DNA of 64,000 bases from Tomocerus qinae (lineage: Eukaryota > Arthropoda > Collembola > Entomobryomorpha > Tomoceridae): contig CM034549.1 in assembly GCA_020055645.1 (NCBI GenBank), positions 3,224,001-3,288,000 on the forward strand. Reading direction: 5' to 3'. Position numbers and translations under genes: made by a program. Shown here one piece after another: positions 13,311-26,293 of this stretch. The notes beneath the pieces are model-generated. The model was not told the DNA's origin and ran no database searches. It was given only the letters and a program-made list of their open reading frames with translations. Each line of letters opens with the position of its first letter. Position 1 is the stretch's first letter.

Positions 13311-14740
13311 ATGCATGAGTGGGAAGTAAACTCATGCATACATGCATGGGTTGGAAGTAATCTCATGCATACATGCATGGGTGGGAAATACACACATATA
13401 TATGCATGGGTGGGAAGTAACGAAGTAACACATGGAAACACATGCATGGGTGGGAAGTAACGAAGTAGCACATGGAAACACATGCATGGGTGGGAAGTAA
13501 CGAAGTAACACATGGAAACACATGCATGGGTGGGAAGTAACGAAGTAGCACATGGAAACACATGCATGGGTGGGAAGTAACGAAGTAACACTTGGAAACA
13601 CATGCATGGGTGGGAAGTAACGAAGTAACACATGGAAACACATGCATGGGTGGGAAGTAACGAAGTAACACATGGAAACACATGCATGGGTGGGAAGTAA
13701 CGAAGTAACACATGGAAACACATGCATGGGTGGGAAGTAACGAAGTAACACATGGAAACACATGCATGGGTGGGAAGTAACAAAGTAATACAAGGATGGG
13801 GAGGAAGTAAAATCAAGACTGCATGGTCTTCGGTATGTTTGGGAGCAAATTAGTCTTGCATTGATGGGGAGTATTGGGAAGTAGACTATACTGCAGGGAT
13901 AAGAAGTGGGCTGCCATACTTGTGTGGAAAGGCATGGGTGGAAAGTGAACGCAATACATGGGTGGGAAGTGAACGCGCTGCATTGGTGGGAAGTGAACGC
14001 AATGCATTGGTGGGAAGTTAATGCAATGCAAAAGTGGGAATGGAACTACAATGCAAAGGTGGGAAGTGGACTACAGGCATGAATGGGAAGTGCATTACAA
14101 TACATGGATGGGAAGTACATTACAATACATGGATTGCAAGTGCATTACAATACATGGATAGGAAGTACATCACAATACATGGATGGGAAGTGCACTACAA
14201 TATATGGGTGGAAAGTTCCCTACAATGCATGAATGGGAAGTGGATTACAATGCATGGGTGGGAAGTGGCCTACAATGCATGAATGGAGAGTGGTTTACAA
14301 TATACAAGGGTGGGAAATGGAATGCAATGCATTGGCGGAAAGTTGACTCAGTGCTAAGGCGGGAAGGGGACTACAGTGCGTGGATAGGAGTGGACTCAAT
14401 GCAAAGGTGGGAAGAGGGTACAGTGCATGGATGGGAAGTGGACTCGATGGAAAGGTGGAAAGGGGGTACAGTGCATGGATGGGAAATGGAATCAATGCAA
14501 AGGTGGGAAGTGGACTCAATGCATGAATGGAAAGTGGTTTAGAATATACAAGGGTGGGAAATGGAATGCAATGCATTTGCGGGAAGTTGACTTAGTGCTA
14601 AGGCGGGAAGGGGACTACAGTGCGTGGACTCAATGCAAAGGTGGAAAGGGGGTTCAGTGCATGGATGGGAAGTGGAATCAATGCAAAGGTGGGAAGGGGG
14701 TACAGTGCATGGATGGGAAGTGGACTCAATGCAAATTAAT
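13311..14740. repeat. Composite minisatellite with 31-, 40- and 25-bp units
   Basis: All units share the core ATGCATGGGTGGGAAGTA. Three leading units have a period near 31 bp (13311-13401). Ten unit starts spaced exactly 40 bp apart follow (13401, 13441 and so on to 13761) and are nearly identical. From about 13920 to 14740 the array continues as diverged units of about 25 bp (GGGAAGTG, then four or five variable bases, then ACAATGCATGGAT or close variants). A ~103-bp multi-unit block at 14281-14385 recurs at 14527-14630. Long open frames occur in all three minus frames across the 40-bp part, but they come from the stop-free unit and are not evidence of a gene. Confidence 0.95.
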
Positions 14741-14759
14741 ACAGTATGGATGGGATGGA

Positions 14760-16013
14760 GAGTTTTTAACTCCAATCCATAACTACGAAATACAATTTAA
14801 GGGTGTTGTGTCAATGAAATGAATGGACGGTGACAGATTCATTTACCTATATTATTATTATTTTCCGTATTGTTTTGTTTTCCCTAATTATATTTTGAGT
14901 AGCATTCGGATTTAAAAAGAAACGTGTAGTAGGAAACCAGCATTAATTAAGGAGAAGGTAGGAAGAAGATTGAGCAGTATATTATAGAATCGAGTGTGAC
15001 CGACGACGGCGGTGATGATGATGAAGACTCGTCGACTACTGGACTCTGTACTGTTTAGCTTGGAGATGAAGAAAGGTAGTACCTTAATATATTATTGTAT
15101 TGTAATATATTGTATGCATATAGCAGCGGAAGGTCTATACAGGAAGATGGGTATATGCATATTATGGCTTGGTATATATTTGTGTAAGTATGAGTAGTGC
15201 AGTGAAGTGAACTGACTTGGACTTGATAACCACGCCATTGCAAAAGTTCTACAGCAACTCACTCACAACAGCTTATTGCCCATTTTGCCGCATTACTCAT
15301 CCCTACGCCAGGCAAAACTACAAACCAAGCACTATTACTTTTAGTTGTTCGTGTCGGTGAACAGTGAAACGTCAGGTCAGAGTTGACTTTGACCTGTAGA
15401 AGAATTGTATTGTTAAGTCGATTATCATTATTATATTAACTAGTTAGCTTTGTAGTGAACATCTCCGTCCTTTTTTTATTTTTCAGTCATCGAGAAGTGT
15501 TTGTGGTAAATAACTGATAGCTGTTCACATTCAACGTTTTTGACGTTCTGAGTCGCAAAATCAGTTTTAACTTATTTGCTCTGTTTGTATTAGATAACTT
15601 CATTGTCCATTTCACCTTAATTAGTCACTTATGATTCTTTGAATTGTGCCGTTGAATCATTCATTACTTATATGACTTATATTCGATTGTCTATATTATA
15701 ATGTCGCTTAGTTTTTAGTCGGTTGTTGTTGTCGATAGCACTTCGTAAGGGCAAGGGCACTAGCATACAACCAACAACCGAAGCCAAGTATTTTCAAACA
15801 GAATTATTTGTGTTTTTCAATCATCAAGTCATCCCAGACGAACTTACCGTGGTAAAAAGTTGTCTTTTATTATGTTTTTTATTGTTTTACTGAAAATGAC
15901 AACTTAGCAATTGTTTTGTCTAAATGTTTGTTTTCTTCGATGATTTAGATACACGGGGGGTTCGTGTGGGTGTTTTTGGTACTAACTGGTCTAAATGGTG
16001 ACGAGTAGACAGG
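14760..16013 (+). promoter_or_regulatory. Interval holding the PRRC2 promoter and 5' UTR, not resolved
   Basis: About 1.25 kb between the minisatellite and the PRRC2 start codon. No protein-coding stretch was found. GC content rises slightly between 15340 and 15800, which fits a promoter or 5' UTR, but I cannot place a transcription start or core elements from sequence alone. Confidence 0.3.
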
Positions 16014-19000
16014 ATGTCGGGGAATCCGGGGCCATTAGCGTCCACAAAAGGGGAATCAACCTCAAGCAAAACAACCAAGTCTGGCTACGACCATTTAGAT
16101 ATTAATAAACTTTACAAGGTAATAATTGTTAAGTCTATTGTAATTGTGCCTCCATAATTTGCTCCAACTATGTGTAAACCTTGGTCACCCATGACTGATG
16201 TCAACAATTCTGGATTCAGGGAAAGTCTACAGAGCCGGTCGCCAAAACAGTAACACAGAAACATGGAATGCAAACTTTGGGCAAAGCTCCTCCCGCTAGA
16301 AGACCTGGCAATCTCACAGCTGTAAAATCCGACAGTACATCAAACGACGTCAGTTCCTCTCCATCTGTTCCACAGATATCATCTTCTGCAGCTCCTACTC
16401 TCGGACAAGGACAACCTCATCCACCTCCAGGATGGGCCAATACTCTTCCTCATCCACCCGGTCCCCCATCACCTCACAATGTTCCCAGTGTTCCCACAAC
16501 AGGGCAACCTGTACACGTAAGAACCCACAACAAAAAATGTTCTACAATTGCAGTTAATTGTGATTGTAACAGTACTTTTTTCATCAATGATGGATATAAA
16601 TGGCGTAGATTTAATCATTGACGACTGTTTTAACCACCCACTATATCTGAGAAATAATTCCCCATTATTTAGTTTGTGGATCCATCTTTCTAAATAGTAA
16701 GGCTAATAATAGTGGTGCATTTATTGATTTGTATAGGAGAAAAATTGGAGTGGTGGACCAGAAAGAAGTGGCAACTTCCCATCTCAGAGATTTGCACAGG
16801 AATTTCCGACATTGGATTCGGGAGGAGATGCTCCAAAGATTCCACAAACAAATTCAATTGGTCCTCCAATACCAGCTTCAGGTCCACAGTCAGTTTTAAA
16901 ACCTCACGACAGTCAGTATGGTCCAGGACCAATTCTAAGGCCTCAGAGTAAGTGTGCATATTTTATCTTTAAACCTAGTAATGATATCTAATCTAACCGC
17001 ATTATATTTTAGCCGAAGGGAGTTGGATCCAGGGGGGAGGACGAAATATGCAAAGGCCTCCCGGTCCAGTACCTCCATCAAACGCCCCTGCAAGAGACTT
17101 CGGTCCCGTCCCAGGTGAGTATATGATACATCTTTTTGAATTTTTAGCCAGTAAATATTTAAAATTGAATTTTTGGACATTCAGTTATTACTCTGGGCAT
17201 TTTTTCTCTCAAAATACGTCGTTTTATTTTACTGTTGTAATGCCATTGTTGTAGTAAGAGCAAAATGGTTATGACATAACGGTTATTAATGTCCATTATT
17301 TTTGTTTTCAGAACGTGTCTTGGGAGGCCCGACACCGCCACCAATGTCTCTGGGCCAGGGAGGCCCAGCTCCTCCTCCATTAGGAGCCTACAGTATGCAA
17401 TTCAGGGGAATGGGTCCTCCGCCACCATATGTAATTACTATTTATATTTAGACATGATTTGGACATTTAGAATTAATGACAATTTACTTACCATACCCAG
17501 TTTTACAATTTGCATAAATTACTTTTAATATTGAATTATAGATGTACCAAAATTCCGGGCCTCCTCAAGGCCCTGGAGGATTTTATCCACCCGGTCCAGG
17601 AATGCCACCTCGCTACGGAATGCCAATTCCACCTGGCGCACCACCTCCTCCAGGAAGCCATCCACCGGACGGACCCAGAGAACCAGGACGAAATCGTGGT
17701 CCTCCTCCTCAGGCACGACCTGGATCCCATTTCACAGCGAATCCCATTATTAAACAAGAAGATTTGGAAAGAATGGATGAATTAGCACAAGACGGAGGGT
17801 GGGCCTCAACAATGGACGACGTTGACTATAACAAAAAAATAAATTTTGAAGATGAAGAGGAAGAGAGACGGGAAGGTGCTGCGTTCAAAGCTCCGGTGTT
17901 GAGAGGGGAGAGAAAGGAAGAAGAACAACGGGAGCGAAGGCATGTCAATGCGAAGAATATCGAAAGGCAGCCAAGTATTAGCGAAAGAGATCACGATAGA
18001 GAGCGAGAACCACGATTTGATAATCGTGAACGTGAACACAGTTTTGATCATCCTGAAAATGATGAAGATTGGAAAAGAAATCGCAACAATGTTCCATTTG
18101 ACAAGGATCGAGAACGAGGAAATCGAAGAAATCGTGATGATGACTGGCGGAGGTTTGTCCCTATTTTACTGAAACATGCCTAAAACTAAATGAATTTAAA
18201 CTAAGATATAGTCAGAGTGAAACTAATGGAAATATTTTGTAGTGGGAATAATAGGTTTGAAGAAGATAGAAATAAGAAGGTAGCCCCTGTAATTATTAAT
18301 AGACAAGACGCAAGAGCTGCTCCTGACTTTTCGAATAAGTATAGTAACATAGCCCCTCGCTTTTTGCGGCAGCAGCAACAAGGAACTCAACAACCGATGT
18401 CCTACCCACAGCAACCTCCAAATCAACGCCAGACTCCTAGTCCTGTCTCAATCTCAACAAACACAGCAGGTACGCCGAACACCTATCTACTTGTTTTTCT
18501 AATTCAATTTGCTATTCATTTTAATGATGGATTTTAATGGCGTAGAGTAAATCGTTGACGACTATTTTAACCACCCACTATATCTGAAAATAAGTTATAA
18601 AATACGTAAATTAATATTTAAATCGAGTCAAATTAAGTAACATTTCAACAATAATAGGAAAAGAACGAGAAAATCGTGAATTCAGAGATCGAGAATGGGA
18701 CCGAGATCGAGATCCCAATAGAGATCGTCCACCAAGTCGAGATATGAATTTCAAAATTTTAGACAGAAGGCGAGTAGATAGTGAATCGAGTAGGGAAGGA
18801 CCCCGAGACGCCAATAAGCGTTTTGGAAACGTAAATGAATATGATTCTAATCTCAGGTATAAATTTTAATCTCAGTAGTATCACGGTAATATATATAAAT
18901 TCTAATTCTCAGTAATATACATATAAATTCTAATCTCACAGTAACATGTATAAATTCTAATCTCAGTAATAATTCTAAACTAGAAATGAAAGATTTCAAG

Positions 19001-22000
19001 AGAAGGACCAAAGCAAAAATTCAAGATTTGGGCCGTCTGACTTTCAAAGAGAAAGAAGTAAAGAAAGTGATGAAAGTAAATCTCCAAATACTGCTGTAAC
19101 GGCGAGTAAAGGAGCTGAACTAGAACGATCTGAACAATCAATAGAATCTAAGGAATCTTCACGGAAACAGGAGGAAAATAAAGTATCATTCCGAAGTAAA
19201 CCAGAGTTCACTTCATGGGCCGATGAAGTGGATGACGACGAATTCAATCGGGAGGCTGAGGACAGCGCCCTTAGAAAGTCAGCAAAAGAAAATGCTCTCA
19301 TCCCACAGCCCAAACGAGAATTCCCCAAATCTGACGAAAGGGACAGAACGGGCAAGGACTTTGCCCATCGTAGAATATACATTCAGCAAAGAAAAGTGGA
19401 AGACATGAGAACTCAGAAGGTAAACATTGACATTTTTCTACTCTCATGTTTTCAAAACGTGTTTTCTTCATGGTGCGATTATGTATTTTCGCTGCTAATG
19501 AAACGAATATTTATTTTTAGCCCGATCCTCAACCAGAACTGAAGCAAGCAACTGAGCCGGTGAAACAAGACAAACCTGTTGATAAATCTAAACCCACATC
19601 TGTTTGGGGTGACAGAGAAAATCAACGTGAACGACTAAAACAAGAAAATGAGAGTTCTTCTCAACCCAAAGAAGCGGAGGCAAAATCCCCTTCTGTAGAA
19701 AAAGAAACGCGGAAGTCCGTAGAAAAAGATACGGCACCCCAAAAGCCGGAGAGCCAACAAAAACAAGTAGAACAAAATGTAAATGAAAAAATTGAAAAAA
19801 GACCGACAGAAAAAGAACCTAAAGATAGAGAACGTAGAGAGAGTCGTGAAAAGCTGGAGCGAGTCGATCAGAAATCGTTTGAAAGGCCAATGCCCAAGCA
19901 AGATTCCCGTTTTGATCGAGGTCCTCCAGCCTCTGACCGTGAACGCATGATGGACAGAGATCGGCATGACCATGGAATGGAAAGAAGTGCAATAAACCGC
20001 CCCAATGACCGAGATCGGCATATGGAGAGGAATTACGACCGCCATATGGGAGACCGACAAGACAACCGAGACAGGGACAGAAATGATCGGGGTGAAAGAA
20101 ATCGTGATAATGATCGGTCAGGAAATAGAGATCGCAACTCAGATCGACCAATTTTGGATCGAGAAAGAGCAAGTGTTCCCGAACGCCCAATGGAGCGTCA
20201 GAACCAAGGAGATCGGGACCGCAGAGACCGAGACATGCACCACAATAGGGAGAAAGGGAAACCCCGCCGTTGGGATTATGATAAGCGAGACAGCCGGGAA
20301 ACCCGAACTCCTGATAGAGACTACAATTTAGGCCGCAATTCAGAATCTTCGTATGGTGCACCGATGAGTCTACCAACCGAGAAAACTCAGCATGACAGGG
20401 ACAAAGATATTGAAAGTCACAAAACAAAGGACGTCAAATCCTTAGACAAATTCAAAAGCAATGAAAAAATAGACTCTTTCAAAGATTCAAATGTCAAGGA
20501 AAAGTCTGTTGTGGAAAAGGAAGCTGGAAACAAGGACAGCGCCGAACGAGAGCGAGAGAAGGATAGGGAAGACAACCGAAGCAAGGACGATAACAAAATA
20601 AGAGATAGCAAAGACGTGGAACGACGTGACAAAATCGATCGAGAGGACATCGATGACAGAAGTGGGCGTGATAACAAAAGCCAGAGAGGAGGCCGAAATA
20701 GAGATCGTGGAGGGTAAGTATAATATATCCAACTTATTTGACTTTTTTCTTGTTTCTTTATAATATTTGGACACAAGCTTTTAGGAACTAGTATATATTT
20801 GTTGTATTGTTGTACAGAGGTGCGTGGGAATCTGCAAGACCAGGCCCCCGAGGCGGGAGAGGAGCGAAAACTGGTCGCGGGAGCAACTCATCTGGATTCT
20901 ATGACAGACCGACTTCTAAACGAAGCGACTCTGAAAGAGAAAGAGATGAAAAGGATTCCGTTAAGGAAGAACCTCACCAAGAACAAGATATTACCAAAGA
21001 TAAGAAGTCGGAGAAAGCAGATAACCAAGAAAAGAAAGAGGGCAGTTTGGACGATGTCAGTAAATCCAAGAGAGACAAAGATAAAGACACTTCCAGTGAT
21101 TCTTCTAAAAAAGTTGCTAAATCTCCTTCGACAAGTAAAAGAAACATGCGAGGATCAAGTCGCCTTCAAGGCTATGGACCTCCTTCTGACAAAATCCCCT
21201 TCTCTTCGAATGCCGCCAACAAAGTAATTGACAGCTAAATGAAGTATTTTTTCTGTTTCTGGCATAGCAAACATGACTATAACTAAATGTAATCTTTTGT
21301 TTTTTTGAAGGATGATGACAATCTAAAAGATAAATCATCAGATCATCCTCCAAGTAAGCAATCCCCTCAGATTTCAACCTCAGGGCCTATTCCTCTAATG
21401 GAATTGGGTGAGATATCCCCTCCCAACATGCCTCCACGTTCCCGGCATGGCTACCAACAAGGCAGTCGAGGAAATCGTAATCCTGTCCCTCCTCGTCTAC
21501 AACGTGAAGAGCAATACCCTCCCTACAACAGAGGAAGTGGAAATGGAAAGAGGGGAAGGAATAACGATTCTGCGAAGCCTCTTATGAGCCTCAATTCCAA
21601 CGAGCTGGAAAGGGGAGAGTGGGAAACGGAATCGGAAAGTGACGACGACTCCAAGAAAAACGGACAAGGTGGATCTTCGAAAGGAAAGAAGGAAAGGTAA
21701 GCACTGAGTAGCAGAATTAATTTTCACATTCAGTTGTCACTTAAAATGTAATTACTTAATGTACTGTGCAAAGCAATTTACATTGGCGTAGGTTTTGGTT
21801 GCATGTGTAATTAGTGTGTGTCTTTTGTGTTTGGCCTTTTGTTCGACTAATTCACTAAGTAAAACTATTTGCACCTTTTGTACGAATCGTAGTAGTAAAG
21901 GAGGAGTAGCAGAAAAGTATCCTCGTCCTAACCAAAGTCAAAACCAGAATTTGAGTCGGAACTCTGCCAAGCTGTCAGGCTCAACTAATTCAGAGCAAAA

Positions 22001-25000
22001 TAACTCTTCTAACAATCAGGACTCGACTAATAATAATAGTAGAGGAGGGAAAACTAGTGGGGGGCCCATTGGACGGACAGGCGGCTCCAATGTAGAGACA
22101 GATTCATTTTCTGGTGTCATTGGCATGGATTCTCATGAAACAGCCGATAATTCCGACAATGTTGATGGGGATAGTGGGGGCTTCCAGGAGGTGCGAAATA
22201 AGAAAAACTTCGGCGCCAAGGACAAGGGCTTCACTGTTTCCAAGACTGCCACTCGAACCGCCGAGAAAGTTGTCAAGGGCAGACCCGTAAAAAATCCACC
22301 GTATGAAGCAAGACCCAATCAAAGTAAAGATATTCCGCCGCGGTTTTTGGCCAAGGCTCACCAGCAACAACCGACCACTGGAGGGAAGGTCACAGAGGGA
22401 AATGGCTCGTTTCCTAAAGGTAAACTGATAATTTATTTTCTTAAGGTTAGAGCTAAGGTCTAAGAAAGAGAGGTTTGAATGTATGATGAACCTGATGGCA
22501 TAAATTGAGTGTTGACATAATAATCACCCACCTTTCCTGACGACTTTTAATTTCGCTATGAATGGAGTTTTCGCTGTGCCACTGAATTATTTATTTAATT
22601 GTGTATTCTGTTGTGGTATTCGACAGAACCTACGACACCTCAAGGAAACGCCTGGGAAAAACCTATCACAGCAAATTTGCGACCAGAACAAGGATCTCAC
22701 CAGTCTATGACTCAATCTTCCAGCATCGAAAGTAAAGATTCTTTGGATCTGAAGATATCTAATGTGAATACATCAATGCCCCACGTGGCTCCTAAACCTG
22801 TCGCTTCACTTCTCGACGGAACTAACCCTCCCGTCAGAACAGTAATTTTTGAAAATACCAACTTGAAATCAGGTGGCAAATTCACAGATGTTGCGAAAAG
22901 TACTGCTACGTCAAAGATTTCTGACTTAAAGAAAGATGGCAACATCACTTCATCCCTTGAAATAGGAAAGGAGTTGCCGTTGAATTTTGGGAAGGTAGGT
23001 TTTGATTTCAAAATATTTTTAGGTAGAAGTATATTTTAGAGGCTGTGACACTTTATAAGCTATCAATTTTCACCTTTAAGGCTCCTGGCGAAAATAGCCC
23101 TGAACTAGATTTTGGTTCCTCCCCATTCGATGATCCATCAAATTCATCTCAATCGGCCCCCTCTCAACAAATTCAATCTCATGCTCCAGCAAAGCCGATG
23201 TCAATTGCGCAGTCTTCCCGATCCTCTTACGTTTCTCATCAACCGTCTCCAATTAGCCCACTGGCTGCCGACTTGAACGAAAAGATTCAGTCAGTCAAAA
23301 GAGTATGGGATGTCCCTTCAATGCCTTCTGTAGCGGAACAAACGTCTGTCAGTGGATCTGAGGAGAATTCGTTCCATGGAGGCTTTGGAGCTGAGTCTTT
23401 TAAAGGCACTGATTCAACTAATAGAGATTTTACGTAAGAAATTGTATACTTTTACATTTTAACATTTTATAATCCTTTACTTTTTGAAGCATGAAAGTAG
23501 TGATTCATCTCATTATTGCGTATTTAGGCGTTTTTCATGTGATTTTAGGCAATCCCTTCAACAAACGTCAACTGGTTATGCACCAGGTAGTTCTCCTGCT
23601 CTATCTGCAATTGCCAAACCAGATTCTAGTTCCAGTCCAAACGCTACTACTATGAGACAAGTCAGTCAGGTAATATACCGTTATATTTGATCTGTGTTTT
23701 TAACTAGTTTATTTCAATGAGAAAAATTTATTATGTAATTTTAAATGTGACATCAATGTCATCTTTATTTACCTCCACCATATATAATTTACACCTGTCT
23801 ACTCCAAGCCCTTACATGTCAGTAAGGGGCCGAAATGTAAATCGTATATGGTAGTTTATAAAATGTATTACATGTGTCTTACAGCCCGGAAAGACGCAAC
23901 AACCTTCAGGAATGGAAAACCAAAGTCATGCGACAATGTCTTCTCCCTTCAGTGGTTACGCCATGCAACATCAAGGGGCGACTACATTTGGAGGGATGCC
24001 TGCCGTTCCTTCTCCCCCGACAGTAATGTACGGAGCATCTCAGCCTCACCTTCATGGAGGCCCGGGTGTCTACCAAACATTTCCACATGACGGTCCTCAG
24101 GTGCTGAACACAAACGCACGATCACAATACAGCCAGTACGCTAGTGCCCAAGCCGCCAACGCTGGACCCTACGGACTTGGTGGTTCCCTCTTCCTGACAT
24201 CCATCGACTCGTCCTATCAGCCACTGTCTGTTTCTTCTTACCAGCATCAACAAGCGTCACAAGGAGGACCTCCAGGCCAACCTCAAAATCAGAACAACCG
24301 AATTTCTCCTGGACCGTTGACGACGTCCGGGGGTGGAAATGCTGTCATGATTAATTCCACGTCCAATTCAATGATGAGCATAAAATCCCAAGTCCAAGGC
24401 TCTTCAGGAAATCATCCAAATATGTCACATCAAGTTCATCCTGGAGCACAAGCTTACTCCCAATTAAGTCACCACCATCACCCTGCAGCTATGGGGCATC
24501 CTTCCCATCACATGGGGACTGTTGGACCAACCAAGGGTGGCTACTCGCAGGGTGGCCTCTCCGCACAATCCCAAGTGAGACTACTTTTGATTAAAAACAT
24601 TAAATAACAATTTCAAGATTGAATGGGAACTAAAAAATGTTTTAACTTGGTTTTAGACTCAAGTCTTCATCCCATTCGACCCCAATCAGGCGTCGGTTAT
24701 TAATATAGGTCAGAATTACTTATCAACTGGAATTAGAAGTGGGCCACCTGGTGGACCCCCTCCTTCAGCAACTCCTCCAGTACAAGCCCTGCAAGCATCT
24801 TCGTCGTATTATTCAGGATCTTCAGGGAATCAAACAGGTGTATATCCAAGCGGCTCGGCTCAAGGCGGCGGTTTACAACAACTTCAAATCGCCGTGGCAC
24901 CTAATCCTCAAGCATTGCAGAACTTGCAAAATGCATCTCAACACTCATACCTTCAATATCAATCTCCCCTTAATATTCCTGGATACAACTCACAGGTTAA

Positions 25001-26293
25001 ATCATTCATTTTATTATTTTTATTATTATTGTAGTATCGTGTTATGTTCCGTTAATAAGTTCAACATATTCAATGTACAATTGGACTTTATTGCATACAC
25101 AATCCTTCATTTTAATATGAAGGTATGCAATGGTGTACATCAATGACCTTATCTCCTATACGCCAAAGTTAGACTCTAAAACAAAGTTTTGTCGACAATT
25201 TATGTCTGCGGAAAATACACTTTTGTGTACACTTAGAGTCATAATGACTGTTCAAATTATATTGGTCTACGTTTTAGAAGCCTTTCATTCTGAAATAAAA
25301 TAAACAAATTCCCTCTCCCTATTCTAGTTTTTAAATTCTAAGATCAAACTAAAAATTGTGAATGACTTATTATTTTTGAACGTAACAATTGTCCGCAATT
25401 TTTGATGATTTGTGTAATGCTTTTGCAACTTCTGTTGTCACTTTGAATTCTGATTAATAACAATCGTTATTTTTGTTTCCTCATAGGCTGCAGCGGCTAC
25501 AGTTTCCGCATTAAATTTAGGGAACCCGTTGGTAAGACCTGGTCAACATTCGTACATTAAGCCAGGAATTGACATGGTACAGACGTCTCAATTAAAGTCC
25601 TCTCACGATTCCCTAATGAATCAAAGCTGGAACACATCTGCTTTCCAGCTTAACCAAAATTTTCACGGAGGCAACAAGACTGGAAACATTTCTGACCGAA
25701 ACAACGTGAACAATATGAACAGCCAGCGGAAAGGCAACAATCACATGCCCAGTATGGGATCGATGAATAAATATTCCAATCCAGGCTATCCTGGCCAGGT
25801 GAGTCTGATTCAATTTTCAAATTACTTAATACTATTTAGTATACCGTTACTCATAACTTGATTTCTGACTTGCATTTGTGAATTGTAGAAGGGTGGAGGA
25901 CGATTCTCAGCTCCAGGGCCGATTCAGAGACCAATCTCGACGTCGCCGTCAACGGGACCGGGAGGAGTACCGTCTTCATCCCATTCTCTACCAGCTAGTG
26001 TGAGTATGACGGGCATTGGGGTCATTGCAGGACCCGTGGGTGGCATTAAAATAAAAAACTTATCGAATGAACACCAAACAGGAAAGCACTTAACGTCGTC
26101 CGGAGGAGGAGAGGAGGGACTGTTGGACAAACTGATAACAACGGAGGCTGGACAACAGGAAATGAGACGGACCCTAGCGACTAATCCCGACAACCACCCA
26201 TCTAAGATGATTCTCCCTAGCGGCTCAAGACCCGGCGACCTTGGCATTCCCACTGGCGATGGCAACCCACCCAAAATCTCATCTCTCCACTAA
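16014..26293 (+). CDS. PRRC2: PRRC2/BAT2 family protein (Drosophila nocte orthologue), complete, 20 coding exons
   Basis: Exons 16014-16118, 16220-16516, 16737-16947, 17013-17114, 17312-17430, 17542-18152, 18243-18469, 18658-18856, 18984-19419, 19521-20713, 20818-21223, 21311-21696, 21893-22419, 22627-22994, 23081-23433, 23549-23669, 23885-24574, 24657-24995, 25487-25798 and 25889-26293 join in phase to 2,468 aa. The N terminus is the BAT2_N region (SGYDHLDINKLYKGKS, HGMQTLGKAPPARRPGNL, PPPGWAN). It continues with FAQEFPTLD, a Pro/Gly-rich stretch, SWADEVDDDEFN near residue 701, an Arg/Asp-rich low-complexity region (about 830-970), RG-rich parts and a late KRVWD motif, then a long Gln/Ser/His-rich tail. 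Family members are cytoplasmic RNA-binding proteins of stress granules that promote translation initiation; Drosophila nocte is needed for temperature entrainment of the clock. Length fits the family (about 2,100-2,900 aa). Exon 13 begins at a doubled TAG acceptor, so one Ser may be optional. Confidence 0.93.
16580..16658 (+). ncRNA. Candidate intronic C/D-box snoRNA, copy 1 (PRRC2 intron 2)
   Basis: A C-box-like ATGATGG (16587-16593) and a D-box CTGA (16647-16650) bracket a 64-nt unit. The D box lies 86 nt before the exon 3 acceptor, near the 70-80 nt spacing usual for intronic C/D snoRNAs. A nearly identical unit of the same length sits in intron 7. Weak points: the last C-box base is G instead of A, the terminal stem is short and interrupted, internal C'/D' boxes are unclear, and I could not identify an rRNA target for the segment before the D box (ACCACCCACTATAT). 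It could instead be a short transposon relic. Confidence 0.4.
18517..18594 (+). ncRNA. Candidate intronic C/D-box snoRNA, copy 2 (PRRC2 intron 7)
   Basis: ATGATGG (18524-18530) and CTGA (18584-18587) again bracket 64 nt, about 58 of 64 identical to copy 1 with no gaps. The 18 nt up to and including the D box are unchanged between the copies, as expected of a guide segment. Flanking ATTT before the C box and AAAT after the D box can pair as a short terminal stem. The D box is 70 nt from the exon 8 acceptor. Confidence 0.42.
23778..23851 (+). other. Strong bipartite RNA hairpin in PRRC2 intron 16
   Basis: The outer stem pairs 23778-23793 with 23836-23851 (14 of 16 bp). The inner stem pairs 23807-23815 with 23822-23830 (8 of 9 bp) around a 6-nt loop. 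An asymmetric internal loop (13 and 6 nt) separates them. It ends about 33 nt before the exon 17 acceptor. The shape recalls half of an H/ACA RNA or a short palindromic transposon, but box H and ACA positions do not clearly fit. Confidence 0.4.

Noticed and set aside
13307-13816. Long open frames in all three minus frames reading Met/His/Cys/Pro-rich repeats
   Set aside because: They arise because a stop-free 40-bp minisatellite unit cycles through all frames; no start context, no splice partner, no conserved motif.
22483-22585. ATGATGA and CTGA in PRRC2 intron 13, as for a third C/D snoRNA
   Set aside because: No terminal stem, the D box is only ~40 nt from the acceptor, and there is no similarity to the other two candidates.
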